Both the position numbers and the translations under genes were made by a program. The notes below the pieces were generated by a model, which was given only the letters and a program-made list of their open reading frames with translations, did no database searches and was not told the DNA's origin. Shown in pieces: positions 33,614 through 41,967 of a DNA stretch of 46,669 bases (position 1 is its first letter; each line of letters opens with the position of its first letter). Origin of the DNA: Paraburkholderia domus (GTDB lineage Bacteria > Pseudomonadota > Gammaproteobacteria > Burkholderiales > Burkholderiaceae); NCBI RefSeq assembly GCF_905220705.1, contig NZ_CAJNAT010000044.1:1-46669 (forward strand). Reading direction: 5' to 3'.

Positions 33614-34437
33614 GCGACCAACACACGCCGATCGGCGAAGAAGACCTGCACGCGTACGTGGACGGCACGCTGTCCGACGCACGACGCGTCGAGGTGGAGC
33701 GCGCGCTCGAACAGAACCCCGAGTTGGCCACACGTGTCAGCGATTATTTCTCGCTGAACAACATGTTCCATGAACGCTATGACCGCGTGTTGAGCGAGCC
33801 TGTGCCCAAACGGCTGCAGGCGCCTTTGACCAGTAGGCGCCGCTGGCGCATTGCCGCCAACTGGCCGCAGTTCGCCGGGATGGCCGCGGCACTGGTGCTG
33901 GGCGTCGGCATCGGCGTGGGCACGCATAGGGGGCAGGACGTCATGGCGCCCGTCGCCGGGCACTCGGACACGCGCCCTGTTAGCGCGGATAGCGCTGAGG
34001 GTTTCGCACGGCAAGCCGCGGTGGCACACGTGGTTTATATGCCCGCTGTCGACCGTCCGGCCGACATGAATGCCGATCACGAACAGGATTTCGTGCAGTG
34101 GCTGTCCAACCGGCTCGGCACCAACGTGCATCCGCCGATTCTTTCCAAGAGCGGGTTCAACCTGTCCGGCGGCCGTCTGTTGCCGGGTGCCGACGGGCCG
34201 ACCGCGCAATTCATGTATCGCGGGCCGAACGGCGAACGCGTGACGCTGTGCATTTCGCATCGTCAGGTGAACGCGAACACCACCGCGTTCAAGCTGTATC
34301 AGGACGGCCCGGTGAACGTGTTCTACTGGGTGGACGGCGATTTTGGCTATGCGGTGTCAGGCGGGATCGATCGCAAGCAGTTGTTGCAGCTTTCGCATGA
34401 CGTGTACTCGCAGTTGACCGGTGCCGCGCCGGGTTGA
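33610..34437 (+). CDS. Anti-sigma factor, membrane-spanning
   Basis: 275 aa. A cytoplasmic N-terminal domain (EEDLHAYVDGTLSDARRVEV; residues 10-60) is followed by a basic stretch, one membrane helix (about 86-104) and a long extracytoplasmic domain (about 105-275). It starts in an ATGA overlap with the sigma gene, the standard arrangement for a cognate pair. The outer domain contains conserved-looking blocks (FVQWLSNRLGTNVHPP; VNVFYWVDGDFGYAVSG) suited to signal detection. No zinc-binding HxxxCxxC is seen, so it is not of the ZAS class. Confidence 0.88.
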   Translation: MSDQHTPIGEEDLHAYVDGTLSDARRVEVERALEQNPELATRVSDYFSLNNMFHERYDRVLSEPVPKRLQAPLTSRRRWRIAANWPQFAGMAAALVLGVGIGVGTHRGQDVMAPVAGHSDTRPVSADSAEGFARQAAVAHVVYMPAVDRPADMNADHEQDFVQWLSNRLGTNVHPPILSKSGFNLSGGRLLPGADGPTAQFMYRGPNGERVTLCISHRQVNANTTAFKLYQDGPVNVFYWVDGDFGYAVSGGIDRKQLLQLSHDVYSQLTGAAPG

Positions 34438-34465
34438 GATGCCGCGCCGCGTCGCGATAAAGGGT

Positions 34466-35524
34466 TCAGTTTGCTGAACCGTTGCCGCGATCGAGCGACG
34501 CGGCGCGCATCGCGTCGCTCGGATTGGTGAAGAACTGCTGGCGCAACTGTGCGACCTGCGCGTCGCGTTGTTGAGGCGGCAAATCCTGCTTGTCGATCTG
34601 CGCGCGCTGGTTCGAATAGTCCGCATAGCGGGCTTGCCAGGCGTCGTCGGCTTGCTGCATCTGCACGACGCGTTGCGCCGCTTCAGGCCCAAGTGTCTGC
34701 GTGATCTGCGCACGCATCGCATCGAGCGAACCGCCCTGTTTCTGCGCCTGACCAATCGCGTCGAGTGCGGCCTGTTGCTGACGCGCGCGCTCGTGGGCCG
34801 CGCGTGTTTCCGGCGGCAGTGCCGCGTCTAGCGCAGCGAAACGCGCCGCTTTCTGCGCGGCGCTCAACGAGCCATCTGACGCGATGCGCAGGCGCGCCAA
34901 ATCCGTGTGTCGCTGCTGCGATTCGACGCCGAAGAATGGTTCGTTCCATTCGCCCATCAAGCGGGTCCCTAACGCGTCGCGCTGGTCGAGCGAAAGTTGC
35001 AGCGCGTCGAGGTCCGGCCTGGCGCCGCTCTGTCCTGGGGTTGGCGCGGTTTGTGGCAATTGGTCGAGCGCCGCGCGATACTCGTTGTAGCGCTGCCAGA
35101 CGGTCACCGCTTCGTCGGCAGCCGGTATGCCGTCGAGTTGCGCGGCGATCTGGCGACGCACCAATGCGTCGAGCGTCGCGGCGGAGATTTCATTTTGCGT
35201 CGTCAGGAAATAATCGAAGAAATCGCGGACCGCACGGGTGCGCGCGAGGTGACCGTGTCCATCGGTTGGCAGATGCGGCGGCGTCGAACCGTCAAGCGAA
35301 GCGGGCAATGCGCCGGCCATCGACGTGCCGGCGGCCACGTCCTTGCTCAAAGCGGGCGTGGATTGCACAGAGCTCGTTGCATTCACCGCGTGCAAGGCTG
35401 ACGCATCACGCGCGGACGGCGGGCGGTTCAGCCACAATGCAGCACCGGCCGACACTGCGCCCACCGCTACGAAAACCAGCCACTGACTCCGTGCGCTGCC
35501 CCGCTGCCGATCCAATCGCCGCAT
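34466..35524 (-). CDS. lifO: Lipase-specific foldase LifO
   Basis: 352 aa. A short basic N-terminus is followed by one membrane helix (about 14-32), a variable Ala/Pro-rich linker, then a long helical domain. The foldase signature (RxxFDY(F/C)LSxxGE type) appears as VRDFFDYFLTTQNEI near residue 99. LifO stays anchored in the inner membrane and acts as a steric chaperone that folds the secreted lipase in the periplasm. It starts 4 bp after the lipA stop, matching the lipA-lifO operon of Burkholderia and Pseudomonas. Confidence 0.94.
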   Translation of the reverse strand: MRRLDRQRGSARSQWLVFVAVGAVSAGAALWLNRPPSARDASALHAVNATSSVQSTPALSKDVAAGTSMAGALPASLDGSTPPHLPTDGHGHLARTRAVRDFFDYFLTTQNEISAATLDALVRRQIAAQLDGIPAADEAVTVWQRYNEYRAALDQLPQTAPTPGQSGARPDLDALQLSLDQRDALGTRLMGEWNEPFFGVESQQRHTDLARLRIASDGSLSAAQKAARFAALDAALPPETRAAHERARQQQAALDAIGQAQKQGGSLDAMRAQITQTLGPEAAQRVVQMQQADDAWQARYADYSNQRAQIDKQDLPPQQRDAQVAQLRQQFFTNPSDAMRAASLDRGNGSAN

Positions 35525-35528
35525 CCGT

Positions 35529-36623
35529 TCACACGCCTTGCGTCTTCAGCCGGTTTGCCTGCGTACGAATCACCGCCACCGGATCTGCCGCGTTCGCACC
35601 ACGCACGCCGAGCAACTGGTTGATTTCGTCGAGATGGTTCCACTTATAGCTGGTGCCGAGCACCTTGCCGTAGAGCGCGCTGCACACCGAGACAAGACCG
35701 TCGTTCTGCCCCGACTGGCGGCTCAGCATAATCGCGCCGGTGCCGTACAAAACGAGTGTCGACGGATCGAGGACGTCGGCGGAATCGATTAGCGCAACAC
35801 TGGTGTCGGTGGCGCCGGGAATGCCAAGCACCGAAGTCGGCTGAATCGCATTGCCCGCCCACGAGTACAGCAGATGCGTGTTGCCGTTGACGGTTTCAGT
35901 CGCCGCGCCAGTTTGACATGAACCGGGCGTACCTAGACCGGCACTCGGATAGCGCAAGTTGTATGCCGCGGCGTTGGCCGTGGTCAACGTTTGCAACGCG
36001 GCCACCGCATTCTGGTTCGTGTTGTTGTTGCTACTCGTCAGGATGCCGAATATATTCGCAAAGGCACCGATGATGGGTGTCGAAAGTCCGGTTGGGTCCT
36101 TTTGCAACGCGTCCCGCACGAAGTCGGCGAACTCCGAACCGCGATGCGGCGTCCCGATCGTGGTAACCGAAGCGACGAGTTCCGGCGCTACCGCCGCAAC
36201 GTAGCGCGAGGTCAAACCGCCCTGGCTGTGGCCGATCAGGTTCACCTTCTGCGCGCCGGTTGCGGCCAGGACCTGCTTCACGTAAGCGAGCAGCTGTTCG
36301 CCGCGGCCGTTCGGACCGTCGTCGCTCTGAAAGCCCGAGAGGTTCGCCACATACACGGTTGCGCCGTGCTGCTGAAGGTCGGACTGAATGCCGTACCAGT
36401 AGTCGAGCACGCCGAGATATTTGTCGGTCCCTGTGAGGCCATGCACGAGGATGATCGGATAGCGGGTTGCCGCGTAATCGTCGGCGCTGGTGTTTGATGT
36501 TGCGGCGACCGCGCGATCGATGCCGACCGGCGTGGCGAGTGTCAGCAGAATGGCGAGCGGAGCATTTGCGACAGCAGCAGCGATCGCCCAGGCGACGATG
36601 CGAGAACCCTTCGATTTCGACAT
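35529..36623 (-). CDS. lipA: Secreted triacylglycerol lipase, family I.2
   Basis: 364 aa, as for the B. cepacia lipase precursor. A long signal peptide precedes the mature domain, which probably begins near residue 47 (ADDYAATRYPIILVHGLTG). Catalytic Ser133 is in GHSQGG. The Asp lies in GQNDGLV and the His in KWNHLDEIN, which together with the Asp-rich loop resembles the calcium site of the family. Two Cys (GSCQTG and SVCSAL) can form the known disulphide. The protein is expected to be exported by Sec and then the type II pathway, with folding by LifO. The ATG at 36623 is chosen; a longer frame upstream does not encode a signal peptide start. Confidence 0.95.
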   Translation of the reverse strand: MSKSKGSRIVAWAIAAAVANAPLAILLTLATPVGIDRAVAATSNTSADDYAATRYPIILVHGLTGTDKYLGVLDYWYGIQSDLQQHGATVYVANLSGFQSDDGPNGRGEQLLAYVKQVLAATGAQKVNLIGHSQGGLTSRYVAAVAPELVASVTTIGTPHRGSEFADFVRDALQKDPTGLSTPIIGAFANIFGILTSSNNNTNQNAVAALQTLTTANAAAYNLRYPSAGLGTPGSCQTGAATETVNGNTHLLYSWAGNAIQPTSVLGIPGATDTSVALIDSADVLDPSTLVLYGTGAIMLSRQSGQNDGLVSVCSALYGKVLGTSYKWNHLDEINQLLGVRGANAADPVAVIRTQANRLKTQGV

Positions 36624-36728
36624 GTGACGGCCTCCGGTTGCGAAGTCCGCGTATTTAGCTATACAAATCGAGTGAGGGCAATAGAGCGTGAACTCCAAAC
36701 TGTTTATGCTGCGGTGCGCTTTCAGGGT

Positions 36729-37664
36729 TTATCGCGGTGTGGCGATGCGGCGGGCATTGAAGGTGTCGAGGTCGATGATGCTGCCTGGATTCGCGCTTGA
36801 CTTGATCAACTCCCGCGGCGTAACGCCCAGCAACCGCCCCATCCAATGCGCCATATGACTCTGATGCGCAAAGCCGGTTTCCAGCGCGATCTGGCTCGCA
36901 CTCAGCCTGCCATGAAGCAACAGCGCCCTCGCCCGCTCAACCCTTCGCTGCACCACATACTGATGCACCGGCATACCGAGCGTTTCGCGAAACAGCACCT
37001 TGAAATGCGGCACGCTCAACTCGGCGTGCGCGGCCAGTTCGCCAAGCGTAAGGCGTTGATCCAGATGCGCTTCGATAAACTCGATCACGCGAGCGGCGGT
37101 CTTCGGCGCAAGCGTGCGGCGCTTGTTCTCGAGCGTGTCGAGCACCGGCACGCTGCCGATCAGCCGCACCACCATCGCCGTACACAGGCTTTCGGCGTAA
37201 AGCGGATCGGATGCATCATCCGCTTCGAGTTCGGCGCGCAACGCCCAGGCCAGATGCTGAAAGCGCGGATCGCGCATCTGAAACTGCGGGCGCAACTGCG
37301 CTTCGCTCGATTTCAATTCCAACTGTTCGACGGTTCTCTGCGCAAAGTCCTCGCCGATCCACACGCTGAAAATCGTGCAAGCGGATTCATCGGTCCACTG
37401 CCCGTCGACGCCTGCAGGAATCACATCGGCATCGCCATGCGCCTGAATCCGCGAGTAGCGACGCTCGTTGCACATGCAACGCGCCTTGACCGGCGCGCCG
37501 ACATGCACGCCCACGCGATGGTGCTTGAGCGCCGGAATCCGGTGCAGCCCGGCTGACACATTGACCAGATCCGCGCCGAAACCCTGCCAGCCGAGTGCCT
37601 TGCTGGAGCGCAACGCAATGCGGGAACCGCTGTGCGGTTGCGGTATCGGTGTCGCGGCATTCAT
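36729..37664 (-). CDS. AraC-family transcriptional regulator
   Basis: 311 aa from the ATG at 37664, preceded by GAGGGAA. The C-terminal AraC DNA-binding domain (about 205-300) has two helix-turn-helix units: LTLGELAAHAELSVPHFKVL and LSASQIALETGFAHQSHMAH, followed by GVTPRELI. The N-terminal half is a variable ligand-sensing region containing Cys-Met-Cys. The gene is divergent from the NmrA-type reductase, 207 bp away, and is its likely regulator. It also precedes lipA in the same direction, with 105 bp between, so an effect on lipA cannot be excluded. Confidence 0.9.
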   Translation of the reverse strand: MNAATPIPQPHSGSRIALRSSKALGWQGFGADLVNVSAGLHRIPALKHHRVGVHVGAPVKARCMCNERRYSRIQAHGDADVIPAGVDGQWTDESACTIFSVWIGEDFAQRTVEQLELKSSEAQLRPQFQMRDPRFQHLAWALRAELEADDASDPLYAESLCTAMVVRLIGSVPVLDTLENKRRTLAPKTAARVIEFIEAHLDQRLTLGELAAHAELSVPHFKVLFRETLGMPVHQYVVQRRVERARALLLHGRLSASQIALETGFAHQSHMAHWMGRLLGVTPRELIKSSANPGSIIDLDTFNARRIATPR

Positions 37665-37871
37665 GTGTTCCCTCGTCGATGGCGGCCAAAGTGTATGCAT
37701 TGTGCTGCGTTTTTCGTCGCTTCGCTTGGGCTCGCACCGCCCCAACTCACATGCTGCACTGCCGCAAAGAAAAACAATCATCCGAATCTGCTCACGACGA
37801 TCCGCGCCCGCGCGTTTCCGTATCCTCGCCTCCCTAAGATGGCGACATACCGATCCAGGAGGGAGCTCAAC

Positions 37872-38798
37872 ATGTTTGTGATCTTTGGAGCAGCAGGCAA
37901 TGTAGGCAGAGTGAGCGCCGCGGCTTTGCGCCGGGCGGGCCGTGAAGTGCGCGCGGTAGTCCGTAACAACAAGCAAGGCGAACTGTTAGCGGAAATCGGC
38001 TGCGAAATCGCCATTGCCGATCTGCTCGATCCGGTTTCGGTCGAGCGCGCTATCGAGGGAGCGCATGCGGTACAGATACTGTGTCCGGTACCGCACTCAG
38101 ACGCCGATCCCGCAACCGCGATGCGGCGCATGATCGACGTGAGCGCGGGCGCATTGCGCGCCAACCCGCCGCAACGCCTGCTCGCGCTTTCCGACTACGG
38201 CGCGGAACACGCGAGTGGCACGGGCATCACGACGCTGTTTCACTACCTCGAAACACAACTCGCGCCGGTCGCCTCGCAGATGACGTTTCTGCGTTCAGCG
38301 GAACACATGCACAACTGGGGTCGCGTGCTGCCGATCGCGCTCGCGAGAGGCGTGCTGCCGAGTCTGCATCATCCGTTGAGCAAGCTGTATCCGACGGTCG
38401 CCGCACAGGATGTCGGCCTGCTTGCCGCCGAACTGCTGCTCGACGACAGACCGGCGAAGGTATCGCCACGGGTGGTGAGCATCGAAGGAGAGGCGCGCGT
38501 CAGCGCGTTAGACGTCGCACACACGGTCGGTGAATTGGCACACCGTCAGATCACCGCCTACGAAGTGCCGCGTGGCGAATGGCCCGCCATGCTCCATGGC
38601 GCGGGACTCGGCGAGAACCACGCGCGTCTCGTCACGGATCTGTACGACGCGCACAACGCGGGCCGCATCGACGTCGAAACAGAGATCAGCGAACGACGCT
38701 TCGGCTCGACGGCGCTCGCGGACGTATTCGCGGCGATCCTCGCGCGCGCCGGTGCAGCGTCAACTGCGACTTCAACTGCAACCACGGCGGCGCGCTGA
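37872..38798 (+). CDS. NmrA-like NAD(P)-binding reductase
   Basis: 308 aa from the ATG at 37872, with GGGAG upstream. The Rossmann motif VIFGAAGNVGRVSAAAL is at residues 3-19, followed by the NmrA/atypical short-chain dehydrogenase pattern (ILCPVPHSDADP, ALSDYGAEHASGTGI, FLRSAEHMHNW). Such proteins act as NADPH-dependent quinone or imine reductases or as redox sensors. The substrate cannot be told. The last 20 residues are Ala/Thr-rich. Divergent from the araC-type gene. Confidence 0.85.
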   Translation: MFVIFGAAGNVGRVSAAALRRAGREVRAVVRNNKQGELLAEIGCEIAIADLLDPVSVERAIEGAHAVQILCPVPHSDADPATAMRRMIDVSAGALRANPPQRLLALSDYGAEHASGTGITTLFHYLETQLAPVASQMTFLRSAEHMHNWGRVLPIALARGVLPSLHHPLSKLYPTVAAQDVGLLAAELLLDDRPAKVSPRVVSIEGEARVSALDVAHTVGELAHRQITAYEVPRGEWPAMLHGAGLGENHARLVTDLYDAHNAGRIDVETEISERRFGSTALADVFAAILARAGAASTATSTATTAAR

Positions 38799-38824
38799 AC
38801 GGCACTGGCAATAGGAGAAACGGC

Positions 38825-39034
38825 ATGCATACCTGCCCTTTGCTGCGCGCGTCTATGGCATCGCGGAAAATCGCGGCGCATCGCCCCCTGCAAGCGCGCG
38901 AAACTACGAGCACTCGTAACTGGACAGCGATCCTTGCGATCTCGGAATATCTTGCGGGACTGGTCGGCTGGCGAGCGCTTCGGGATACGCTCAACGCTAT
39001 TCCCGATAGCAACGACGATTTTGGCTTATTCTGA
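38825..39034 (+). CDS. Small hypothetical protein
   Basis: 69 aa. The start is supported by a strong ribosome site (AGGAG, 7 bp before the ATG). No family is recognised. The middle has a hydrophobic stretch (WTAILAISEYLAGLVGW) and the C-terminus is acidic (PDSNDDFGLF). It lies 26 bp after the reductase gene and could be cotranscribed with it. Confidence 0.4.
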   Translation: MHTCPLLRASMASRKIAAHRPLQARETTSTRNWTAILAISEYLAGLVGWRALRDTLNAIPDSNDDFGLF

Positions 39035-39137
39035 TTCGCCGCAACTCGGCTCGGATTGAGGCATCTCGGTTCAAGCGCCGCACATTTGCGGCATTATCTG
39101 GAAACTCTATTCACAACAGCAAACGAAAGACAAAATC

Positions 39138-39551
39138 ATGGTCACGAAAATCACCGTCGAAACGTTCGTCAATGCTCCTGTCGCCAGAGTCTGGAGTGCT
39201 TACACGACGCCGAGCGATATCAAGCAGTGGAACACGGCGTCTGACGATTGGCACACAACCCAATCGACTGTCGATCTACGCGTCGGCGGCATTTTCTCTT
39301 CACGCATGGAGGCCAAGGACGGTAGCTTCGGCTTTGATTTCGAAGGAACCTACACCAAGGTGGTCCCTCAGGAACTGCTCGAGTTCTCGTTTGGCGACCG
39401 CACTGCATCGGTGGAGTTCATCACGGGAGCAAAAGGCGTGACGGTTCGTGTTGCGTTTGATGCTGAATTGGAAAATCCCATCGAACAGCAGAAACAAGGG
39501 TGGCAAGCCATCTTGAACAATTTTGCAAAGTTCGTTCAAGCGAGGCAGTAA
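39138..39551 (+). CDS. SRPBCC/AHSA1-domain protein
   Basis: 137 aa. It is a complete START-like helix-grip domain: VETFVNAPVARVWSAYT at the start, the core block VGGIFSSRMEAKDGSFGFDF, and the closing helix QQKQGWQAILNNFAKFV. The family binds hydrophobic ligands or acts with Hsp90-like partners. Its role here is unknown. It is convergent with ribA. Confidence 0.9.
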   Translation: MVTKITVETFVNAPVARVWSAYTTPSDIKQWNTASDDWHTTQSTVDLRVGGIFSSRMEAKDGSFGFDFEGTYTKVVPQELLEFSFGDRTASVEFITGAKGVTVRVAFDAELENPIEQQKQGWQAILNNFAKFVQARQ

Positions 39552-39588
39552 AGAGACGCAATAGATTGACAAAATCGACGCCATACCA

Positions 39589-39616
39589 CCGGCCGCCGTT
39601 TGCAAAAGGCGGCCGG
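39589..39616. terminator. GC-rich hairpin between convergent genes
   Basis: CCGGCCGCC (39589-39597) and GGCGGCCGG (39608-39616) form a perfect 9-bp stem with a 10-nt loop, placed between the SRPBCC gene and ribA. No clear T-tract follows on either strand, so efficiency as an intrinsic terminator is doubtful. Confidence 0.45.
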
Positions 39617-39630
39617 CGCGCATGCGCCGC

Positions 39631-40305
39631 TTATTCGTTCTCGTCGAAGTAATGCCCAAACTTCAACTGCTTGGTGCGGATATAGCGCTCATTTTCCTCG
39701 CGCATCGGAATCGCCAGCGCGACCCGCTCGCATACCGGAATGCCGTGTTTCGACAGCGTGTCGAATTTCTCCGGATTGTTGCTCATCAGGCGCACCGAGG
39801 TGACCTTGAGCGTGCGCAAAATGCCCGCCGCCGAATCGTATTCGCGCGAGTCGTCGGGCAAGCCGAGATCGAGATTGGCCTCGACGGTGTCGCGGCCCTG
39901 CTCCTGCAGCGCATACGCACGAATCTTGTTCGACAGGCCGATGCCGCGCCCTTCGTGGCCGCGCAGATACAGCAGCACGCCGCAGCCTTCGGCCGCGATA
40001 TAACGCAGCGCCAGATCGAGCTGCTCGCCGCAATCGCAGCGATACGAGCCGAGCACGTCGCCCGTCAGGCACTCGGAGTGCAGGCGTGTCAACACGGATG
40101 ACTGGTTTGCGACATCGCCCATCACGAGCGCGAGATGTTCGGCGCCGCTTTCGGACACGCGAAACACATAGGACGTGAACGTGCCGTAGCGCGTGGGGAG
40201 CGTGGCGGTAGCGTCGAGAACGACGCATTCGCCGTTGATTGCGCCGTCTGGTGCTGGCGACGGATCGTGAGACGTGAGCATGGCGTTGGACAATGGTGCT
40301 GACAT
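39631..40305 (-). CDS. ribA: GTP cyclohydrolase II
   Basis: 224 aa from the ATG at 40305; a TTG four codons upstream is less likely. Zinc ligands are in SECLTGDVLGSYRCDCGEQL, followed by LRGHEGRGIGLSNKI with the catalytic Arg/Tyr region, and MSNNPEKFDTL near the end. The enzyme opens GTP to the pyrimidine precursor of riboflavin. It is a stand-alone RibA, not fused to RibB. No FMN riboswitch is visible in the 256 bp before it. Riboflavin supply also feeds BluB, but no direct link is shown. Confidence 0.95.
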   Translation of the reverse strand: MSAPLSNAMLTSHDPSPAPDGAINGECVVLDATATLPTRYGTFTSYVFRVSESGAEHLALVMGDVANQSSVLTRLHSECLTGDVLGSYRCDCGEQLDLALRYIAAEGCGVLLYLRGHEGRGIGLSNKIRAYALQEQGRDTVEANLDLGLPDDSREYDSAAGILRTLKVTSVRLMSNNPEKFDTLSKHGIPVCERVALAIPMREENERYIRTKQLKFGHYFDENE

Positions 40306-40561
40306 GAACCCGATCAAACCGGGGATGAGGTATGGACTGGGAGTTTACCGCTAATCGGCGCAACGCACCCGGATGTCCATGCGCCGCACAAGGAACCACG
40401 GTGCCGCCACGCTACTCGCAAGGCTAAACCAGGCTTACCGTGCTGCGCGCCACAGGTATTCCCGAGGTACTTCGGCCGCGCGTCGCGCCTATACTTGAAT
40501 GGCCTGTCCCTCACGACAGCGCGCCGCACCGGCGTGCTGCACTGCGAAACGGAGCCGCTCC

Positions 40562-41005
40562 ATGACAAGCGTTGCACAACTTCTTAAAACGAAACCGAAC
40601 AACACCATCGTCTACACAGTCGGGGCCGACGATTCCGTCTACGAGGCGATCAAGCTGATGGCTGAAAAGGGCATCGGCGCACTGGTCGTGACGGACGGCG
40701 ACAGCATCGCCGGGATCATTACGGAGCGCGACTACGCACGCAAAGTCGTTCTGATGGACCGCTCGTCGAAAGCCACGCCGGTGCGCGACATCATGAGCAA
40801 AGCCGTGCGCTTCGTGCGTCCCGACCAGACCACCGAAGACTGCATGGCTCTGATGACCGAACGGCGCATGCGCCACTTGCCGGTAATCGAAAACGACCGC
40901 CTGGTGGGCATGGTATCGATCGGCGACCTGGTGAAGAACATCATCGCCGAGCAGCAGTTCACGATTCAGCAGCTCGAGTTCTATATCCACGGCGAACGGC
41001 CTTGA
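40562..41005 (+). CDS. CBS-domain pair protein
   Basis: 147 aa. Two tandem CBS domains span almost the whole protein: about 14-70 (VGADDSVYEAIKLMAEKGIG) and about 78-137 (VRPDQTTEDCMALMTERRMR). CBS pairs bind adenine nucleotides and sense energy state. No catalytic domain is attached. The ATG at 40562 fits the domain start. Confidence 0.9.
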   Translation: MTSVAQLLKTKPNNTIVYTVGADDSVYEAIKLMAEKGIGALVVTDGDSIAGIITERDYARKVVLMDRSSKATPVRDIMSKAVRFVRPDQTTEDCMALMTERRMRHLPVIENDRLVGMVSIGDLVKNIIAEQQFTIQQLEFYIHGERP

Positions 41006-41056
41006 GGTTCGCCGCCTATCGCACGTCGCGCGACGAACGCTGTCGAAACAGGGCGC

Positions 41057-41088
41057 AAAAAAAGCCCAATCCTCGAAAAAGGTTGGGC
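41057..41088 (-). terminator. Intrinsic terminator for leftward transcription
   Basis: On the minus strand GCCCAA (41088-41083) pairs with TTGGGC (41069-41064), followed by a run of seven T (41063-41057). It terminates RNA coming from the right, either the DUF4148 transcript or a separate small RNA. Confidence 0.8.
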
Positions 41089-41349
41089 GAAGCTACCTTG
41101 CGGCAGCGGAGGTTCTTGAATGGTGGATCGCGACACTGCGCGGCGGATTCCTGGTCTGACGGCGCAAACCGCCGCGCATACCACTTACGGCAAAACACAA
41201 TGTTCTTCAATGCGCGCCGCATAAGGCGCGCATTTCCCTAACCACATCAAACTGCTGACTACTTGCCGATCGCATCACGTGCGCTCTGCTGATTCACGCA
41301 CGCTCAGCTTCGATCAACTGCCGGCCAGAGCAGCCGGCTGCTAAAGAAA
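41089..41349 (-). other. Structured non-coding stretch, candidate 3' UTR or small RNA
   Basis: There is no protein gene. On the minus strand a 7-bp hairpin GCGCGCC/GGCGCGC (41231-41212) and a long stem GCGCGGCGG/CCGCCGCGC (41177-41138, 22-nt loop) precede the terminator at 41088-41057. Flanking GTGG and CCAC extend the second stem with an asymmetric internal loop. Nearly 300 nt of structured RNA after a 114-codon gene is long for a plain 3' UTR. I do not recognise an RNA family. Confidence 0.4.
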
Positions 41350-41694
41350 TCAGTTACCGAAATAAACCGACTTCGGGCCGGACATCTGCTGTACAACGCC
41401 ACCCGACTGTGACGAACCGCTCACCGCGCCACCGTAGCCACTGGTATTCGCGACGGGTTCCTGCGTTTGCGCGACGGCCGGGTTTTGCGCCTGCACGCGG
41501 CTTTCGGCGGCTTGAATGTCGGATGGATAGGTCGTGTCGTTGGTCGTCGCCGGGTTGTAGCCAGCTTGTTCCAACTGGATCAATTGACCGCGAACTTCCG
41601 CGCGGGTGACAGGCTGGTCGCTCGATTGAGCAAACGAAGCGACCGGGGCTGCGAGAACAGCTGCAATAGCGAATACCTTGATGAGCGATTTCAT
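41350..41694 (-). CDS. DUF4148 exported protein
   Basis: 114 aa. Signal peptide with cleavage at ASFAQ region (residues 21-23). DUF4148 core: PVTRAEVRGQLIQLEQAGYN followed by YPSDIQAAESRV. The C-terminus is Gly/Ser-rich (SGYGGAVSGSSQSGGV). It is the second member of this family in the window. Function unknown. Unlike the gene at 31698-31967, no GGAATA-type promoter was seen upstream. Confidence 0.85.
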   Translation of the reverse strand: MKSLIKVFAIAAVLAAPVASFAQSSDQPVTRAEVRGQLIQLEQAGYNPATTNDTTYPSDIQAAESRVQAQNPAVAQTQEPVANTSGYGGAVSGSSQSGGVVQQMSGPKSVYFGN

Positions 41695-41967
41695 GATGAC
41701 TTACCTCCAGACTTGTTTTTTGTTTCGCCTGCCACACCATGTGAGAAGCGATTAACTTCAGTCTAGTCATCCGGTCATCAAGGGAAAACCCTTAATTAAG
41801 AGATATACAATTGCTCAAATCGCAAGAATGCGGTGAAATTTACCGCCGCGTGCGCTCAAAGTCATAGCTTTACCGTAATAATTGTCGGGATCGTAACCTT
41901 TTGCGTCTGACGTTTCGACAATGCGCCCACACTGGGTGTGTTTTGCCGCTTTACGTGTGGCTTGTGG

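Noticed and set aside
40306..40561. FMN riboswitch before ribA
   Set aside because: The conserved RFN blocks were not found in the ribA upstream sequence.
41057..41260. Possible 6S RNA (ssrS)
   Set aside because: The long-hairpin shape is suggestive, but I could not match the conserved bubble or closing stem. The usual neighbour, a 5-formyltetrahydrofolate cyclo-ligase gene, is not here.
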